DNA of 64,000 bases, taken from the NCBI GenBank assembly GCA_021234155.1, contig JAJEKV010000059.1, positions 475,844 to 539,843 of the forward strand, given 5' to 3'. The position numbers and the translations under genes are program-made. Origin of the DNA: Isoetes taiwanensis. Taxonomy: Eukaryota; Streptophyta; Lycopodiopsida; Isoetales; Isoetaceae. A model generated the notes under the pieces. It did not search any database and was not told the origin of the DNA. It saw nothing but the letters and a program-made list of their open reading frames with translations. This document shows, piece after piece, positions 1 to 11,510 of this stretch. Numbering within the stretch: the stretch's first letter is position 1; each line of letters opens with the position of its first letter.

Positions 1-692
1 CTATCATGTTTTAAAGACTAAAAAGCATAAAACATTTAGCGTATTTGTTAGCCTAAAGAAGGAAAGGTAGATCATATTATTTGGGTAGTCATGATATTCC
101 AATGTGAAAACATCTTTTGTAAATGAAGCAACAAATTTATTATTTGGGGCAGTAGTGCCTTTTGTGTAAAACATATGACTTAAGTAGCACAACGTTTGGA
201 ATATATGCATGCACCAACTTATTACTACAAACATATCCACACAACACAAAGAAATTGGTCGATATTACAAAGCTCGCAATATTTATTAATATTTGATCTT
301 TCTTTGGAATGCTAGATTGAATGTAGTAAATTCATTGACAAACAATAATTAATGTAGATGTGCATGAAACTTAGTGTGCTTAAGCAAGGCTACTTAACAC
401 AAACATTGACCTCTTACAATATGAACGAATTAAGCAATAGCTGGTAAGTTCTTTGACGGGTTTTCTATAGTTAATGAGGCCCAAAGTTTTTGAGAGCCCA
501 TAGGCACAACTTAAACGTGGAGTAGAGTACGTGACAACTAATGATAACTTCTCTATAGATTTGCCTATTTATGACAAGGAGTTTGAACTGAATAGCTTTC
601 GTTCACACAAGCTCCCAACGTAGTCTGAACTGAACAGCTTTCGTTCACACAAGCTCCAACGTATACCCAGCAACGCTGGGCACCATTACTAG
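1..692 (+). mobile_element. Helitron, 3' terminal part (5' end outside window)
   Basis: The 3' terminus is diagnostic. A perfect 6-bp stem CCCAGC-AAC-GCTGGG (666-680) is followed after 8 nt by CTAG (689-692), and the next base is host T (693). The uninterrupted host sequence is present twice in the window (12570-12600 and 45720-45750) as CACACTA|TGGTATATTAG. The element therefore sits exactly between A and T with no target duplication, as canonical Helitrons do. Just inside the terminus, a ~40-bp sequence containing AGCTTTCGTTCACACAAGCT is tandemly duplicated (585-662). I see no coding sequence in the visible part, so a non-autonomous element is likely. How far it extends to the left is unknown. 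Confidence 0.72.
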
Positions 693-1804
693 TGGTATAT
701 TAGCCTTTTAAATTACAATTCGTTTGGCATTACACAATCTTCCTCTAGAGGCATCTACATCTATGTCTCTTGTAACAAGCTCTTGTTTGAAGTTGATTCC
801 AAACTAGTGACACAATTTAAATGTATGTGGCCTATTAGTCTTACTTGCTGTAGTGCTTCAACAATTTATGTGCAGAAGAACAAGACAAGCACACTCATGT
901 GCCATGCGCATTGCAATTGTTGTTTTTCTAGGCAATCCTTTACTATCGATGTGTGTGCAACATGCTTTTCTTCTAGTGCGACTTTTTCATTTTAGTATAT
1001 CACAAATATTTTATTCAAATACAATGGTATTAGAAGTATGAAATATTAGGTAAAAACTATCTAAATATGGGTGGCCAAAATTTCTTCTACCAGACAAAAA
1101 CCTAATTATCTTGGCTAAATAATATTGTCCAACAAGATTCACCTAGGTTTCTACGACTATTTACAAGTCAGAAAATATGCAACATGAACATTTTCAGCAA
1201 CCTACATTTTGTCATGTTCAAACAAGATTTGTCTTTAATGGTAACCTTGTTAAACAATAAACAAAAATTTCCTAATTTGCGAGAGTCGCCTGGATCGTTT
1301 CTCTCAAGTTTCAACACTTTTAAGCTAAAATAATATATGGTATAACTTCATTACATATTATTTACACCTTTCATGTCATAACTTTACATTTTATCACTAC
1401 TACAATTTACAAATTCAAGGCTTTACATTTATCTAATGGTCAATCCATTTAATATTACTTAATTTATAGGGACAATTTAGAATATATTATCATGTAAGTA
1501 TAATTAAAATTATATCAATATGAAAAAAAGTTATTATGAATATCTTTCCCCTCGAACCAATCAATCATGGGTTTAATTACCCATTCGTTCGCATATGCAT
1601 AATTTAATCACGATGTCCACCATACTTTCTACACGAGGGTGAAAGACATCGCTTTGATTATATTGAAGGTTCAAATCTTTCTTACAAAAAAAAAATCCTT
1701 CAACAAAAAAAAAATCTTTCTTACAAGTTTAAGAAAAGATCACAAAATACTCCATGTATAATAAAGATAAGATAAGAAGATAAGTAAAGGAAGTAAAACT
1801 ATTA

Positions 1805-1872
1805 TACTTTTATTGTAATGGTAAGTGTGGGTGGTTGAAAGTCAAGAGGTTAGAGGTCAAATCCCTTTCTTT
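1805..1872 (+). repeat. Possible tRNA-derived (SINE-like) Pol III box pair in module A
   Basis: A sequence resembling a tRNA A box (TGGTAAGTGTGGG) is followed at roughly tRNA-like spacing by a B-box-like GGTCAAATCCC. The same pair appears in the other copies of module A near 26430 and 46825. These belong to the same segmental duplication, so they are not independent SINE insertions. I see no folded tRNA. Confidence 0.2.
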
Positions 1873-2289
1873 ACCTTGAACTATTTTATATTCTATATAA
1901 GGAATGAAACATAAAAACATTATTATGAGGCTCTTGATATGTTGATAAGGTCTCAGACCTATTTTTCAAGCAAACCTAGATTTTATTTTTTTTTCTTTTA
2001 AAATATGTTCATTCATTGAGACTACAAGATGAAGCATGCCAAATTTGTTGATGCCCTTCTGTCACCTTCATATATATTATCTACACAACAATTTGTTAGT
2101 TTAGTTTTGGATATCCTGTTAGATGAACCCTCTTCTCGCTCACATGCCAGTTAGAAAAGATTTGACAAATTTCATATGACTAGATATAGTTGAAGTGCAT
2201 GTCTTCTACATGTAGAGCATTGTGAGATTTACATGAACTCAGCAACGCTATTCAAGTTGTAGCATTTGGCTGATAAGGGATACTTTTTG

Positions 2290-3090
2290 TTAACACCTCT
2301 GCATTTGCCAACCATCCTTTTCATCCAAGAAGATCCATGATTGAGCTATAGTGTTGTACTACTAGTGCAATAAAATAGTTGTAGCCCATAGAGACAAATA
2401 GTAGCATCCTTATACAAGCCATCATGAGAACAAGTGCATAAAATTCTCCCAAAAGTGAGGGCATTGGGTGGCATGCCATGGGACTGCATATAGAAGAAAA
2501 GTTGAAGTGCACTTTTGTTATATCCATGTTCGGCATAACTTTGAAGTCATAGCATCCTAAGATGCACATCTCGCATTTGCATTTGATCACAAATTTGTTT
2601 AACTCGTGTGAGCCGACGATGTTTGGCATAGCCATAAATGATAGCATTCCATAAGACAACATTTCTTTGGGGAATTCTTTTAAAGTGGGTAAATCCTTCC
2701 TCTTGCAATCATTGCAGTCTATGAGATAAAAATCCTTTCAGGCATCTGATCAAATAGAACATGAGCCTCCATCAGGTCACCATGCTCAATGTATGCTACA
2801 ATCATGCATGCCCATGAAACTACATTTCTTATAGGCATTGGTTGAAACAACTTTGCAGCATCTTCTACCCTCTCTCTTTCTGCATAAATAGCAAGATTCT
2901 CATTTCAAAATACAACACATTCCTGCATTCCTTAAAAAACATGAATGGCCTCTTCAAGCTGCCCTTGTTTGGAATATGCACTAATCATAGTATTCCAAGT
3001 AACAATCGTTCAGTCTTGCATGTTTTTAGATGCATCTTTGCAATATAAAAAGTCTATGAACTATAGAATTGTACAAATCCACAGTATTAT
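2290..3090 (-). pseudogene. Decayed PLS-type pentatricopeptide repeat (PPR) gene, copy 1
   Basis: Reading the minus strand from about 3060 down to 2330 through several frames gives successive PPR motifs. They include TWNTMISAYSKQGQLEEAIH, VVSWACMIVAYIEHGDLMEA followed by HVLFDQMPE, and farther on a repeat ending in ALQLF. PPR proteins bind organellar RNA, and the RNxVxWNxMIxxY pattern is typical of plant P/L/S repeats. The frame is broken by several in-frame stops and frameshifts, and no start codon or DYW/E domain is recognisable. The same broken gene occurs at about 47300-48100, so it was probably inactive before the segment was duplicated. Confidence 0.6.
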
Positions 3091-4303
3091 GGAATTGATA
3101 AAGACCACCTAGGCATAGAGGCCATTCCCACTTACTAATTAGTGCATAGATGCAACTAGATCATCAATTTCTTTTAGGTGCATGCACATTTATTATGCAC
3201 AACCACCCAACATATTGAAAAATGTAGCAATGTCTACCTTTAACATCTTACATATCAAGTGTTAGAATCACAACTATTATTGATGGTATGTATTCTTCAC
3301 CCTTAACTCTACATGCAATAAGAACTATAAAATACCCAAAATGTGTCTTTGAGTTGTCATATTCTTTTTTATGCCAATAGTGCGCCATTTGATGCCATTG
3401 ACATAGACTGTTGAATTTAACTTTTGTCAGCTCTGCAACAAGAAAGACAAAGGAATGACCAGTTGCTTTGCAATGACCTGAATTTCTGACAAAGATCTAT
3501 CATCCTCAGTGATTTCATAGAGCTCTCCTTGCCAAAGTCCCACAGTTTCTTTAGTCCAAAAAATTGGATATTATGCATATACAAACGAACTCTATATAAA
3601 CATATAACATTGTAATATGAACGATAAATTGTGATCTGTGTAACTGGTTACTTTTCTGGTCTGAAGGGTGGATGGAGATTCAAGGTTTATTTAAATATGA
3701 TCCTAGCAACTCAGCAATATGAACATACTGGAGGTCTAGTGTCAAACTATCTGTTGCATTAAAATAAGCTTGTGAAAAGAGGTTGTTGCTTTTCTACACT
3801 GCCATATTTGTGCATGAATTCCAATAACTATACTGCTTATTTCGTGTTAATATTTCATAATTCTTTTGTATAGATCAAAGTCCTTGCATCTTAGGAGCTA
3901 ATGCTAACATGTGAGCCAGATTCGTTTGCAGTACTCCACAATTTTCCATCCAGTAACCCTTAGCTTGCTTAAGCTTATTTTCAAAATAATTACAAACTAT
4001 TGCCGCTATAGGAATATCTATGTATAAACAAAGAATGCTATCAATACATTAAAGTCCAAAGCAATGCAGGTGGAATGCATATCTATTCTTGCCTCAAACT
4101 CTCAATAACTTCTTCCATGTTTCAATATGAACTTTATACCCATGGTCTAAGAAGCAAAATAAACTTTTAAACTCCAGATCACTACATAAAGCAACAAATG
4201 TACAAAACACCTGTCTAGTATATCTTCATCTTCCTTTATAAACCTTACCGAAGGATCCCTCTCAATGACATAGTAGTTTTCTATCCCATTGATACTGATC
4301 AAG

Positions 4304-4470
4304 AATAGAATAGAATAGAATAGAATAGAATATGATTTTATCGTCCACGGAGACCAACTGGCCTATGGGACCCAAGTACAAAGAGAGAGAGCAGCAGTCG
4401 TATTACTACCAGGATTAAAAAACCCCCGCCCCGAAGGGTTTTCGGGGGAAAAACCTTAGTAGCAATAAGG
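4304..4470 (-). other. LINE family I 3' end: stem-loop plus (TTCTA)n tail
   Basis: On the minus strand, a perfect 7-bp hairpin CCCCGAA...TTCGGGG is followed by TTTTTTAATCC, a conserved stretch containing GGTCTCCGTGGACG, and the pentanucleotide tail. The same module recurs at 8426-8590, 17980-18110 and 51455-51600. Such a fixed 3' structure is the usual recognition site for the reverse transcriptase of stringent-type LINEs. Confidence 0.6.
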
Positions 4471-6727
4471 ATGCTGACATACTGCACAGTTATATACATA
4501 ATCACAAGTACGGTGAGGTTAATGCCTGGATGGGGGGCATAACCGAGTCCACAGATCCATTACCTCAGGAGGTACGATCCCAACAAGCCTAACTGGAGGT
4601 CGTGGCTCAAGAGCTCATGCAAGGCCCGATGGGGCACAACTAACCGAAAGCATACCGAGCCGGGATATGCCCGCAGACGGACAGCCGGAGGGCGTGACTT
4701 TCATCCTCAATGGCGCCTCGCTGACAAAGACTCCATGGACTCGGCCCTCACGCTGCTCCCGAATCCATCTCCCCGCCTCACGCGGAGGTGGTGTGCACCT
4801 GCGCGAATGGAAGCAATCACCCCGCTTTTTCATGGGTAGATGGGTGCGCGGTAGTGGTGTGGGCCCCTCGTGAGCATGGGATTAACCGCCGGTCGATAAT
4901 TTGCCACCTTGACATGTGACGGGGCCTCTCAGATCCCAAAGCTTGGCCATGAAGCAAGCATCCAAGTATGCTTCAAGGCAGCGCTGCGTTCCTTCGGTGT
5001 ATGCACCGATCCACACCGTATGTGCCCGCACATTCCATAGCGGAGAACCACCGGGCTTGCTTGTCTTTCCAAAGAAGCTTTGAGTCGCCATGGGCCCATC
5101 GCCAACGCCAAAGCAAGGTTGGGCAGCCGGGCTTCATCCATAGCCACCACCTTCCGGAAGTAAATAATGTGACGTCCAGTAGCACCCTCAGAATGGAAGG
5201 AAGCCCTGTCTCTTGGAGCAAGATCCGATATGGGACCGTGGATTTCACTCCCTGCGGGCCAAGAAAGCTCAGACCGCTTCTAGATCGTTCCAAGTGGTGA
5301 GGGATATCACCGCCCCCACACTTCTGCCCCATAGAGGAGGACGGTTCAACCAAGGCCCCGAACAAGTGCGCTGGTGACCCCATGCATACAGCTACGCCTT
5401 GTGATTTGTTGTTTTGCATTGCATCTGTGGCTTTCCGACTGGGTGACCGTAGTAACTTTCTTTGGATGCATCCCAAGGTGTGGTAGTAGAAAACTCAATG
5501 CCCAAATACTTATAAGATCGAGCCACCTCCACTACCTGCCTTTGGTAAGTGAATGAGGGAAGACGTGGGTGCCGAGATGATGGGACCAAGACACCCTTGT
5601 CTTGGCCAAGTTAACTCTCATGTCGAGAAATTGGCGAAAAGTGTCCAAAGCATCCGGTGGCGTTGCATGTCCTCAGGGGGTATATGCAAGCGAGGCCAAC
5701 ATCATCAGCATATATGAGTTGCCGGATTATATGGTGCATCAATTGAGCCTCCCCCTCCCACCTTTCGCCTAGCCATTCTTCTAGCTGGTCAATGTACAAG
5801 CCGGAAGAGCTGCGGGGATAGAGGGCAGCCTTGGTGCACCCCAATGCTACTAACAACGGGCTCCCACAAGTGTGAGACGACCGGGAGCAAGCCTCAGATA
5901 GTCTGCGGATATAGCATTCTGCGCAAGTCGACGGGGTCCCTAGTCGTCTCAATCGTCCCACAACTTATCCCGAGCCTTTCGTGGTCAAAAGCCTTTGCGA
6001 AATCCACAAAGCAACAAGATGCATTCTCAAGGCCGATTCCGGCTATCCTCTATGAGTGTTCGCAGAGTGAAGATATGGTCAATAGTAGAATGCCGGGCGG
6101 AAGCTTCGCTGCACAAGGCGAGCCCCGAGACTTCTCCATCCTCGCCCAAAGTGTCAATCGCCAGCTCAAGAATCCCAAAGCAACTTGGCAAAGACAGAAG
6201 CCCACCATAATGGTAACGATAGTTGGTGGGCTCGTGGGGTCCCCCGCTTTGTATATGGGCACAACTCTACTAGTAGTCCAAAGTCGGGGGGAAGCCTTCT
6301 TGCAATGCCCCGTTGAAGAGTCTTTGTGGAGAACCGGCACCATTGGGGGCCCGCCCACTTGAGCTCTTCCGCGCAAACCATCCAAATCTGGCCGCCTTCC
6401 CGTTAGCGAGGCGTTGCAGGGCCCATTATGACATCCCCTTCAAGTAATGACCGATGCTAGGCCTGTCATGGAGGGTATGCGGTGCCCGGCTTCCCATTGG
6501 GTCATCACACCGCCGCAAGTATCTCACCCATTGTTAGGGGTAATATTTCCCGTGGGCGTGTAAGTGGGCTTACTCAAGACCTTTCTCCAGAAAACCCTAG
6601 GGTGGCGGTCTAGAAGACCAAACATCTGTTGCTGGGGCTCTGCAAAGTACCTGGCTTTCTTGGTCTTGAGGAAGGAGCGGTATTGACAGACGGCCTGCGG
6701 GCGAATGGTGGGGTCCAGCACTTGGCG
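4305..6727 (-). mobile_element. LINE family I, 5'-truncated insertion, (TTCTA)n tail
   Basis: Copy 2 has the uninterrupted site GATCAAGAGCACC (about 49291-49303). Here it is split, with only the two bases GA shared by both flanks. The tail is (TTCTA)n on the minus strand (4304-4332), preceded by a conserved 3' stem-loop. Broken minus-strand frames show reverse transcriptase pieces: a palm segment around SRVVPIYKAGDPTSP (about 6200-6290), the catalytic YADD (about 5701-5712), an SYKYLGIEFS thumb segment (about 5500-5540) and a ...VPYRILLQETG... C-terminal segment (about 5230-5290). The endonuclease is absent, so the element is 5'-truncated. Its base composition is clearly more GC-rich than the flanks. 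Confidence 0.8.
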
Positions 6728-8425
6728 GAGCACCTTGATAACTAAACAAATAAAATATAAGAACATTAGAAGTATAGGTTGGGCTCAGTTTTAGACCCCT
6801 TCATCTTGGGAAGCTTTGTTTTGTCCCTTCCAATAAATGTGCATTGGGTGGTCCAAACTAACGAGGAAGGAAGGAATAGAATAAAGAAAGGATAGAGAAC
6901 AAGGCGTAAAACAATAGCCTAAGGAGACCCAGTTATGCAATGCTCTAGTTAAGTGCCCAATCAGGTGTTAGCTAGTTAAAGGCCCTACTTAAATGCACTA
7001 ATTTCCTAGCGTGGAAATGCTCTGGTTAAATGCATAAGTACAATAGTAACATGTATAAAGCCCATTGCTCTAGACATTGAAGAGTGCAGATGCCATTGCT
7101 ATTATCAGCAACAAAGCTATCTCGGCAGAATATTACATCCAAGAAGAAGCTTTGCTATGGTTCAGAACAAAGGCATAGCTGCTTCTAGGCAGAAGGCATC
7201 TAACAAAGAAAATTGACCTGCTGCATGAAAGGGTTAGAGAAATGAATAATGAAACTAGGCATGCATCATGCCAAATTGTGTTAGCATTCCCAAAGTATTT
7301 CTCTAAAACTCATTTCGAAGCAACAATTACCTTCTGGCATTAAACTTTATAAACCTTGGCAAACGTTCATGAGGCAACAGAAAAGAAAAAACATCAAAGT
7401 TAGTTCTTTATGGAGTACAAAAGCAAAGCTACAAAAGAGGCTTCCTTCCTCTGCACATGAGCGTTTTCCATAACCACTAGAAACGTGTGCCCGGCGATGC
7501 CGGGCATTAGTCATGGACGCATGGAATGATTTTTTAGAAATATATGTATGAGGTGCAATAGACATGGATAGATATCGTGCAAATCTTACCTTGAAATTGT
7601 AAACAGAGTACGAAGTAACTTCTATAAAACTTGTTTAATATGGGGCATTAGTCTTGTGAGATTTGAGTTTCAGATTTTTGCAGGCGCAATAGAGTGTTAT
7701 AAATAGAATGATCTCTGTGAATGGATGAAATGTTAGGAGGTGAAGAGTGGGTGCTCGACACTATTGTTTGGAACATATAGAATATATAGCTTAATTGAAG
7801 TCTATAGATGGAACAAAGTGCGTAATGTAAAGAATAGTCACGACAATAGTAGTTAAAGTGTATGAAAAACGTTTTAAAGCATAGTTTAAGTGGATTCATA
7901 TTTAGATAAGTTGTTGAATGTTTCTTATGGATTGGAATGGTAATATTATATAAGTTGTTGCAAATGTAGATGTGTAAGTGTAGTCTGGGTGATGAAGACG
8001 TACGATTTAGAGGTTGTTGAAGGATATCATGTCTAGGTGTGAATGTATGTATTTGGAATAATGTTACTACAGATATAGGTTGTTGATGGCGTATGATATA
8101 GAGGTTGCTTAAGAATATGATGTATATATGTGAATGTATGAAACATATGTGTTATTCATGTTCTACATAATCATATGAGCATTTATTATTAATTAATTTC
8201 AAACTAAACATGAATAGGTTGAAATAATAACAGAACATCCATCTATCTTGTTTTGCAATGTCATTCTGAAATAGCCTTCTGTCAACAAATTAGACAACCC
8301 ATTGTAATGAGTTCAAACAATTCAAGCTCCGAGCCATTATCAAGATACATATTCTTTCAAATAATTTTTCTACATGTATATTTTGGCCTACACGTGTTTG
8401 CAAAATTTTACCAACCAGTCCTTTA
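6728..8425. repeat. Segmental duplication copy 1, module B (left part)
   Basis: Collinear with 49298-51455 of copy 2, apart from a MITE in copy 2 (absent here at about 7089) and about 125 bp at 7835-7965 that copy 2 replaces with a short pentanucleotide tract. I recognise no protein-coding gene in this stretch. Confidence 0.8.
7477..7661 (-). mobile_element. Candidate mini-Helitron (minus strand)
   Basis: On the minus strand the hairpin CCCGGC-ATC-GCCGGG (7490-7504) is followed after 9 nt by CTAG (7477-7480), and the next base is T. The stem is the same size as in the Helitron ends at 680 and 33992, with G-C pairs replacing A-T pairs. The last 35 bases of the window (63966-64000) match the DNA beyond CTAG without the Helitron, giving an apparent empty site CTCAA|TGGTTGTGG. 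A possible 5' end is TCTCACAAG preceded by A at about 7661, which would make an element of only ~185 bp. That end is supported only by a short match to the window-end flank. The same insertion is in copy 2 at about 50601-50785. Confidence 0.45.
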
Positions 8426-8595
8426 AATAGAATAGAATAGAATAGAATAGAATAGAATAGAATAGAATAGTTTTTTTTAACGTCCACGGAGACCAATAGG
8501 CCATGGGACCCATACAATGGGCTAGTACAATCATTACTACTAGGATTAAAAAACCCCTGCCTCGAAAGGTTTTCAAGGGAAAAACCTAAAGCAAG
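8426..8595 (-). mobile_element. LINE family I, 3'-end fragment (copy 1)
   Basis: A run of about nine AATAG units (minus-strand tail TTCTA) is followed by the family I 3' module. The stem pairs CCTTGAA with TTCGAGG. Only about 170 bp remain, so this is a severely 5'-truncated insertion. The copy 2 counterpart at 51453-51600 has the same body but fewer tail units. Confidence 0.7.
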
Positions 8596-8988
8596 ACTAA
8601 GAGTACAGAGTAGACTAACTTGTTGTAATCAAGCTAGTAAATAATACCACGCTTCGCCCTGAAGACTTGAAGATTCAGGCATAGGATGATACCAACATTA
8701 AGATTGCATCTTGTTAGATATCTTGCTTACGTGAAGGCATATCAACATTAAGATATATCTTGCTTATGTGAAAACACAGCCAATGATTGCTGGCCCGTAA
8801 AGTTGATGCCATCTAGTAAACATCTATAATCTATGTCATTTTTCACTTGTAGAAGGTAGCATTAAAACTGAATAGAAGTTCAACATGAAAATTTTTACAA
8901 CATTATACAACAAAAGCAAACAATAGAACTTGAACATGAATTTTTCCTTCCCACAAGTTAAACATTGTTATGCTCATAAATCAAATGA

Positions 8989-10337
8989 ATGTGTGAAACT
9001 GTTGAACATGAAAAACAAAACAACATTGCTGCCACCGTGATAAGAAATGAAGATACTGTATTAAAGAGCCTAGTCAAAGGTGTTGTGCGGTGCCAACTGT
9101 CTATGTCTATTTGTATTTATCAATTTAATAATATGACAATCTGTATTTATCAATTTAACGATATGACAATAGTAAGGAGATGTGTCATGCAAACCTGCAT
9201 GAGTATACCTAGTCGCAGGGACATGGACCTTGCTTGGCAAATGCTTCAGAAAATTCAAGAGATGGATATTCTTCTTTACCAGCTTATCAGGATGAAAATT
9301 GGACACTCAAAAGAAGACTGCTGTAGTCTCAAGAACCAGATATTCAGAAGATCCATGACGGAAATGTTGCAGGCAGCCAAATGTTTAGTAGAAGAACTCG
9401 AAGATCTTGGATGGAAATCCGCTTGGTCAAAATTTGGGAGGAAGCCGATGATCATGTTATCGAAAATTTTCAGAAGGGTTTCAAAAATAGACTTCCCTCT
9501 TTCGCCGCTGAGACCCTGAAGGAAGTGGAGATGGATTATAAAACCTACCAACTCCCGCTCGAGACACCAACCAAATACAAAATTGTTGACAGTAATGGCT
9601 ATTTTCACCCAACCGACTGTGCTAACGGTGACTGCCAAAACTGTACCAGCATCACAGAGCAAAATATGGATAAGAACAAGACAAAGGTTTCCAAGCAGAC
9701 TCTGAAATCCTCGGTTCTGATCATGGGAAAATACGACAAAATCAATGGTAACTCTTATAAGAATGCTTTGCTTAACTCTTTGAATTCGGATGAAGTTGCC
9801 TATGACTCTATTGAAAATGGAACTGACAGTAATGATGTAGAGGGCTTCCTTGATCTCAGTGATATAATACATAATTTTGCTAATATTAGAAATATTAATC
9901 ATGGGATTCTTGTTCACTTCCCTCAAAATTGTCCTCCCTTAAGTACTGTGAAATACTGGGTGACCAAATCTCTATTGGTTCCTATCCTCTCCATCCTTAA
10001 ATTGGATAATAAAACCTTCCAGATCATCTGTAGAGAGGAAAGAAGTGTTCCCATGATCTTAACCAAAAAGATCTCCTTCATTTCGGGATATCCTGTGTAC
10101 ATCATGAAATGGGACCCTTTTTATATTCCAGGAGATTTCTCCACGATTTCTACTACCACCTGGATCTCCTGCTTGAACCTGCCTATGGGCTGTTGGACAA
10201 TTTCTCATCTTAAAGCCATAGCCTGTAGTTTAGGTGAGATTATCCAAATCTCCATACCTCAAACTAACTTCCCATCTGTCTGTATCCAAAAGAAAATTTA
10301 TTCTAAGGATTGCATTCCTTGTAATGAAATGAAATGA
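8989..10337 (+). mobile_element. LINE family III, 5' part with ORF1 (copy 1)
   Basis: The longest frame (9381-10337, 318 codons) ends with a segment typical of plant L1-type ORF1 proteins (DUF4283-like). It reads a run of hydrophobic and Trp positions around KYWVTKSLL, then MKWDPFYIP, then WISCLNLPMGCW and a terminal LGEIIQI. ORF1 proteins coat LINE RNA and assist target-primed reverse transcription. The frame stops inside the (GAAAT)n tail of an oppositely oriented family II LINE, so ORF1 is interrupted. An overlapping earlier frame (8989-9519) is likely 5' leader or a frameshifted N-terminus. The promoter end of the element cannot be placed. Confidence 0.55.
9381..10337 (+). CDS. LINE ORF1 protein, interrupted
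   Basis: An open frame of 318 codons. The N-terminal half is polar with no recognised motif. The C-terminal ~130 residues have the DUF4283-like alternation of aromatic and hydrophobic residues found in plant LINE ORF1 proteins. The last codons CNEMK are read from the family II LINE tail and do not belong to the protein. In the ordered nest of copy 2, the downstream part of ORF1 resumes at about 55795 and ends at 56379, overlapping the ORF2 start. The first methionine shown need not be the true start. Confidence 0.5.
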   Translation: MFSRRTRRSWMEIRLVKIWEEADDHVIENFQKGFKNRLPSFAAETLKEVEMDYKTYQLPLETPTKYKIVDSNGYFHPTDCANGDCQNCTSITEQNMDKNKTKVSKQTLKSSVLIMGKYDKINGNSYKNALLNSLNSDEVAYDSIENGTDSNDVEGFLDLSDIIHNFANIRNINHGILVHFPQNCPPLSTVKYWVTKSLLVPILSILKLDNKTFQIICREERSVPMILTKKISFISGYPVYIMKWDPFYIPGDFSTISTTTWISCLNLPMGCWTISHLKAIACSLGEIIQISIPQTNFPSVCIQKKIYSKDCIPCNEMK

Positions 10338-11510
10338 AATGAAATGAAATTGTATTCACTATCTCGTATAGACCCTGCGGTCTAGGAGACGAAATATTTA
10401 CAGTCATAGGAACATTCCAAATTTGAGTTATCAGAAATCTAGTCTTTCTAAGTGCGCTTCTCGCACACATAATAAATCACGAAGAAATGCTGCTAGTTTT
10501 GCAGAGGGCATTTGCAACACTGTGTGAACACTACTTAGATCGGCCTCATGAAGATGATATCGTGCTCTTACTGCTTCGTATGCAGGACAAACAATAAGAA
10601 AATGGTATTCATCTTCAACATCTGTGGAACCACATACAGGACATGCCCGTAATGCTCTTTGGACTTTTTGCCAACGCCCACACTCGATCTGCAGGTGATG
10701 GGAGCTAACCCTCATCCTACAAATACGATGTCTAGCAGCGAGTGGCAAAGGATCCAGAAGATACTGCTGTGCTGTATAAATAATCATAGGGTTAACATCC
10801 TTCCTGTACATATCCATTTTACCCTGTGCATTTGCCTATATCTTATCAATGACCTTTGTTCTCACTAGATCGCGTATAGCTTCTGGTTGTATTGGTAGAT
10901 CAATTATATCTATATTCCATCGTGCCAACCATTTCCTTCCCTCATGAAACCACCCCTCCTCCTCCTGTGACTCATACATAGCCCGAACTGGTAACCTTTC
11001 CTGTGGTAATTTTTTAATTCTGCTAATGTAGAGAAGAAACAGATAGATTGCTTCTCCCTCTAGTGGTAACATGCCCGTCTCTGCCAGCATCATGGAGTAT
11101 GGGGTTTGTATCTTTACCCCTAATTCACCTATCAAGAAACGTTTCTGTATTGTCTCAATGTCCTTCCATTTCTTCCTGGCTAACCCTGGCCCCCACACTT
11201 GGCAACCGTAAAGAATAACTGGTTGCACGAGTGCCCTATACAAATGTAATCTCATGGTCCACTCTAATATGTGATTTTTTTGGCACTTCGCTTGCATGGC
11301 AAATAAAGCCTTTCTTCCACCATTCACCCTTTTGTCAACTGCCAAATTCCACTTGTAATCATCTGTTAATTCCAGACCCAAATACTTATAGCTATTTACA
11401 TGTTCTATTTCCTGCCCTTTAAAGTAGCACACATATTTCTGTCTTGTTCCAAATGTCATGACCTTCGTTTTTTCCAAATTTACTGTCATACCTGTCGATT
11501 CGCAAAATGC
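10319..11510 (-). mobile_element. LINE family II, 3' part, (ATTTC)n tail (copy 1)
   Basis: On the minus strand the element ends in (ATTTC)n (10324-10349), preceded by a 6-bp hairpin TAGACC-GCAG-GGTCTA. Upstream lie the reverse transcriptase thumb (frame 10836-11489, with VNSYKYLGLELT) and a frame (10431-10817) with a zinc knuckle CPVCG...H...C. Homology with copy 2 stops abruptly at about 11510. Copy 2 continues another 1.3 kb into the RT palm, so copy 1 is truncated here by the duplication boundary or a deletion. Confidence 0.75.
10836..11489 (-). pseudogene. Reverse transcriptase C-terminal segment, LINE family II
   Basis: A 217-codon frame begins just after the missing YADD palm, with KTKVMTFGTR and SYKYLGLELTDD (motif E/thumb). 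It continues through the post-RT region RALVQPVILYGCQVW. A second frame downstream (10431-10817) carries the CCHC knuckle CPVCGSTDVEDEYHFLIVC. The palm with the catalytic aspartates is absent from this copy, so it cannot be active. Confidence 0.65.

Larger units (their letters stand above)
693..4304. repeat. Segmental duplication copy 1, module A
   Basis: This stretch is collinear and nearly identical with 45729-49298 (copy 2). Its 5' third is also found at 17167-26606 (copy 3, split by insertions). It begins at the Helitron 3' end and stops where a LINE is inserted at 4305. Apart from a decayed PPR gene on the minus strand (about 2290-3090), it is non-coding AT-rich DNA. Copies differ by scattered substitutions and small indels, for example about 13 bp near 3250. 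Confidence 0.85.

Noticed and set aside
4-249. 81-codon frame at the left edge
   Set aside because: No motif. It lies in the presumed Helitron body and has no coding signal beyond length.
4615-5476. Plus- and minus-strand frames in the GC-rich stretch as host genes
   Set aside because: They lie within the family I LINE. Only the minus-strand RT pieces have family motifs.
4300-10349. CRISPR-like or satellite interpretation of AATAG and GAAAT repeats
   Set aside because: The pentanucleotide tracts sit at the 3' ends of LINE fragments and are retrotransposition tails.
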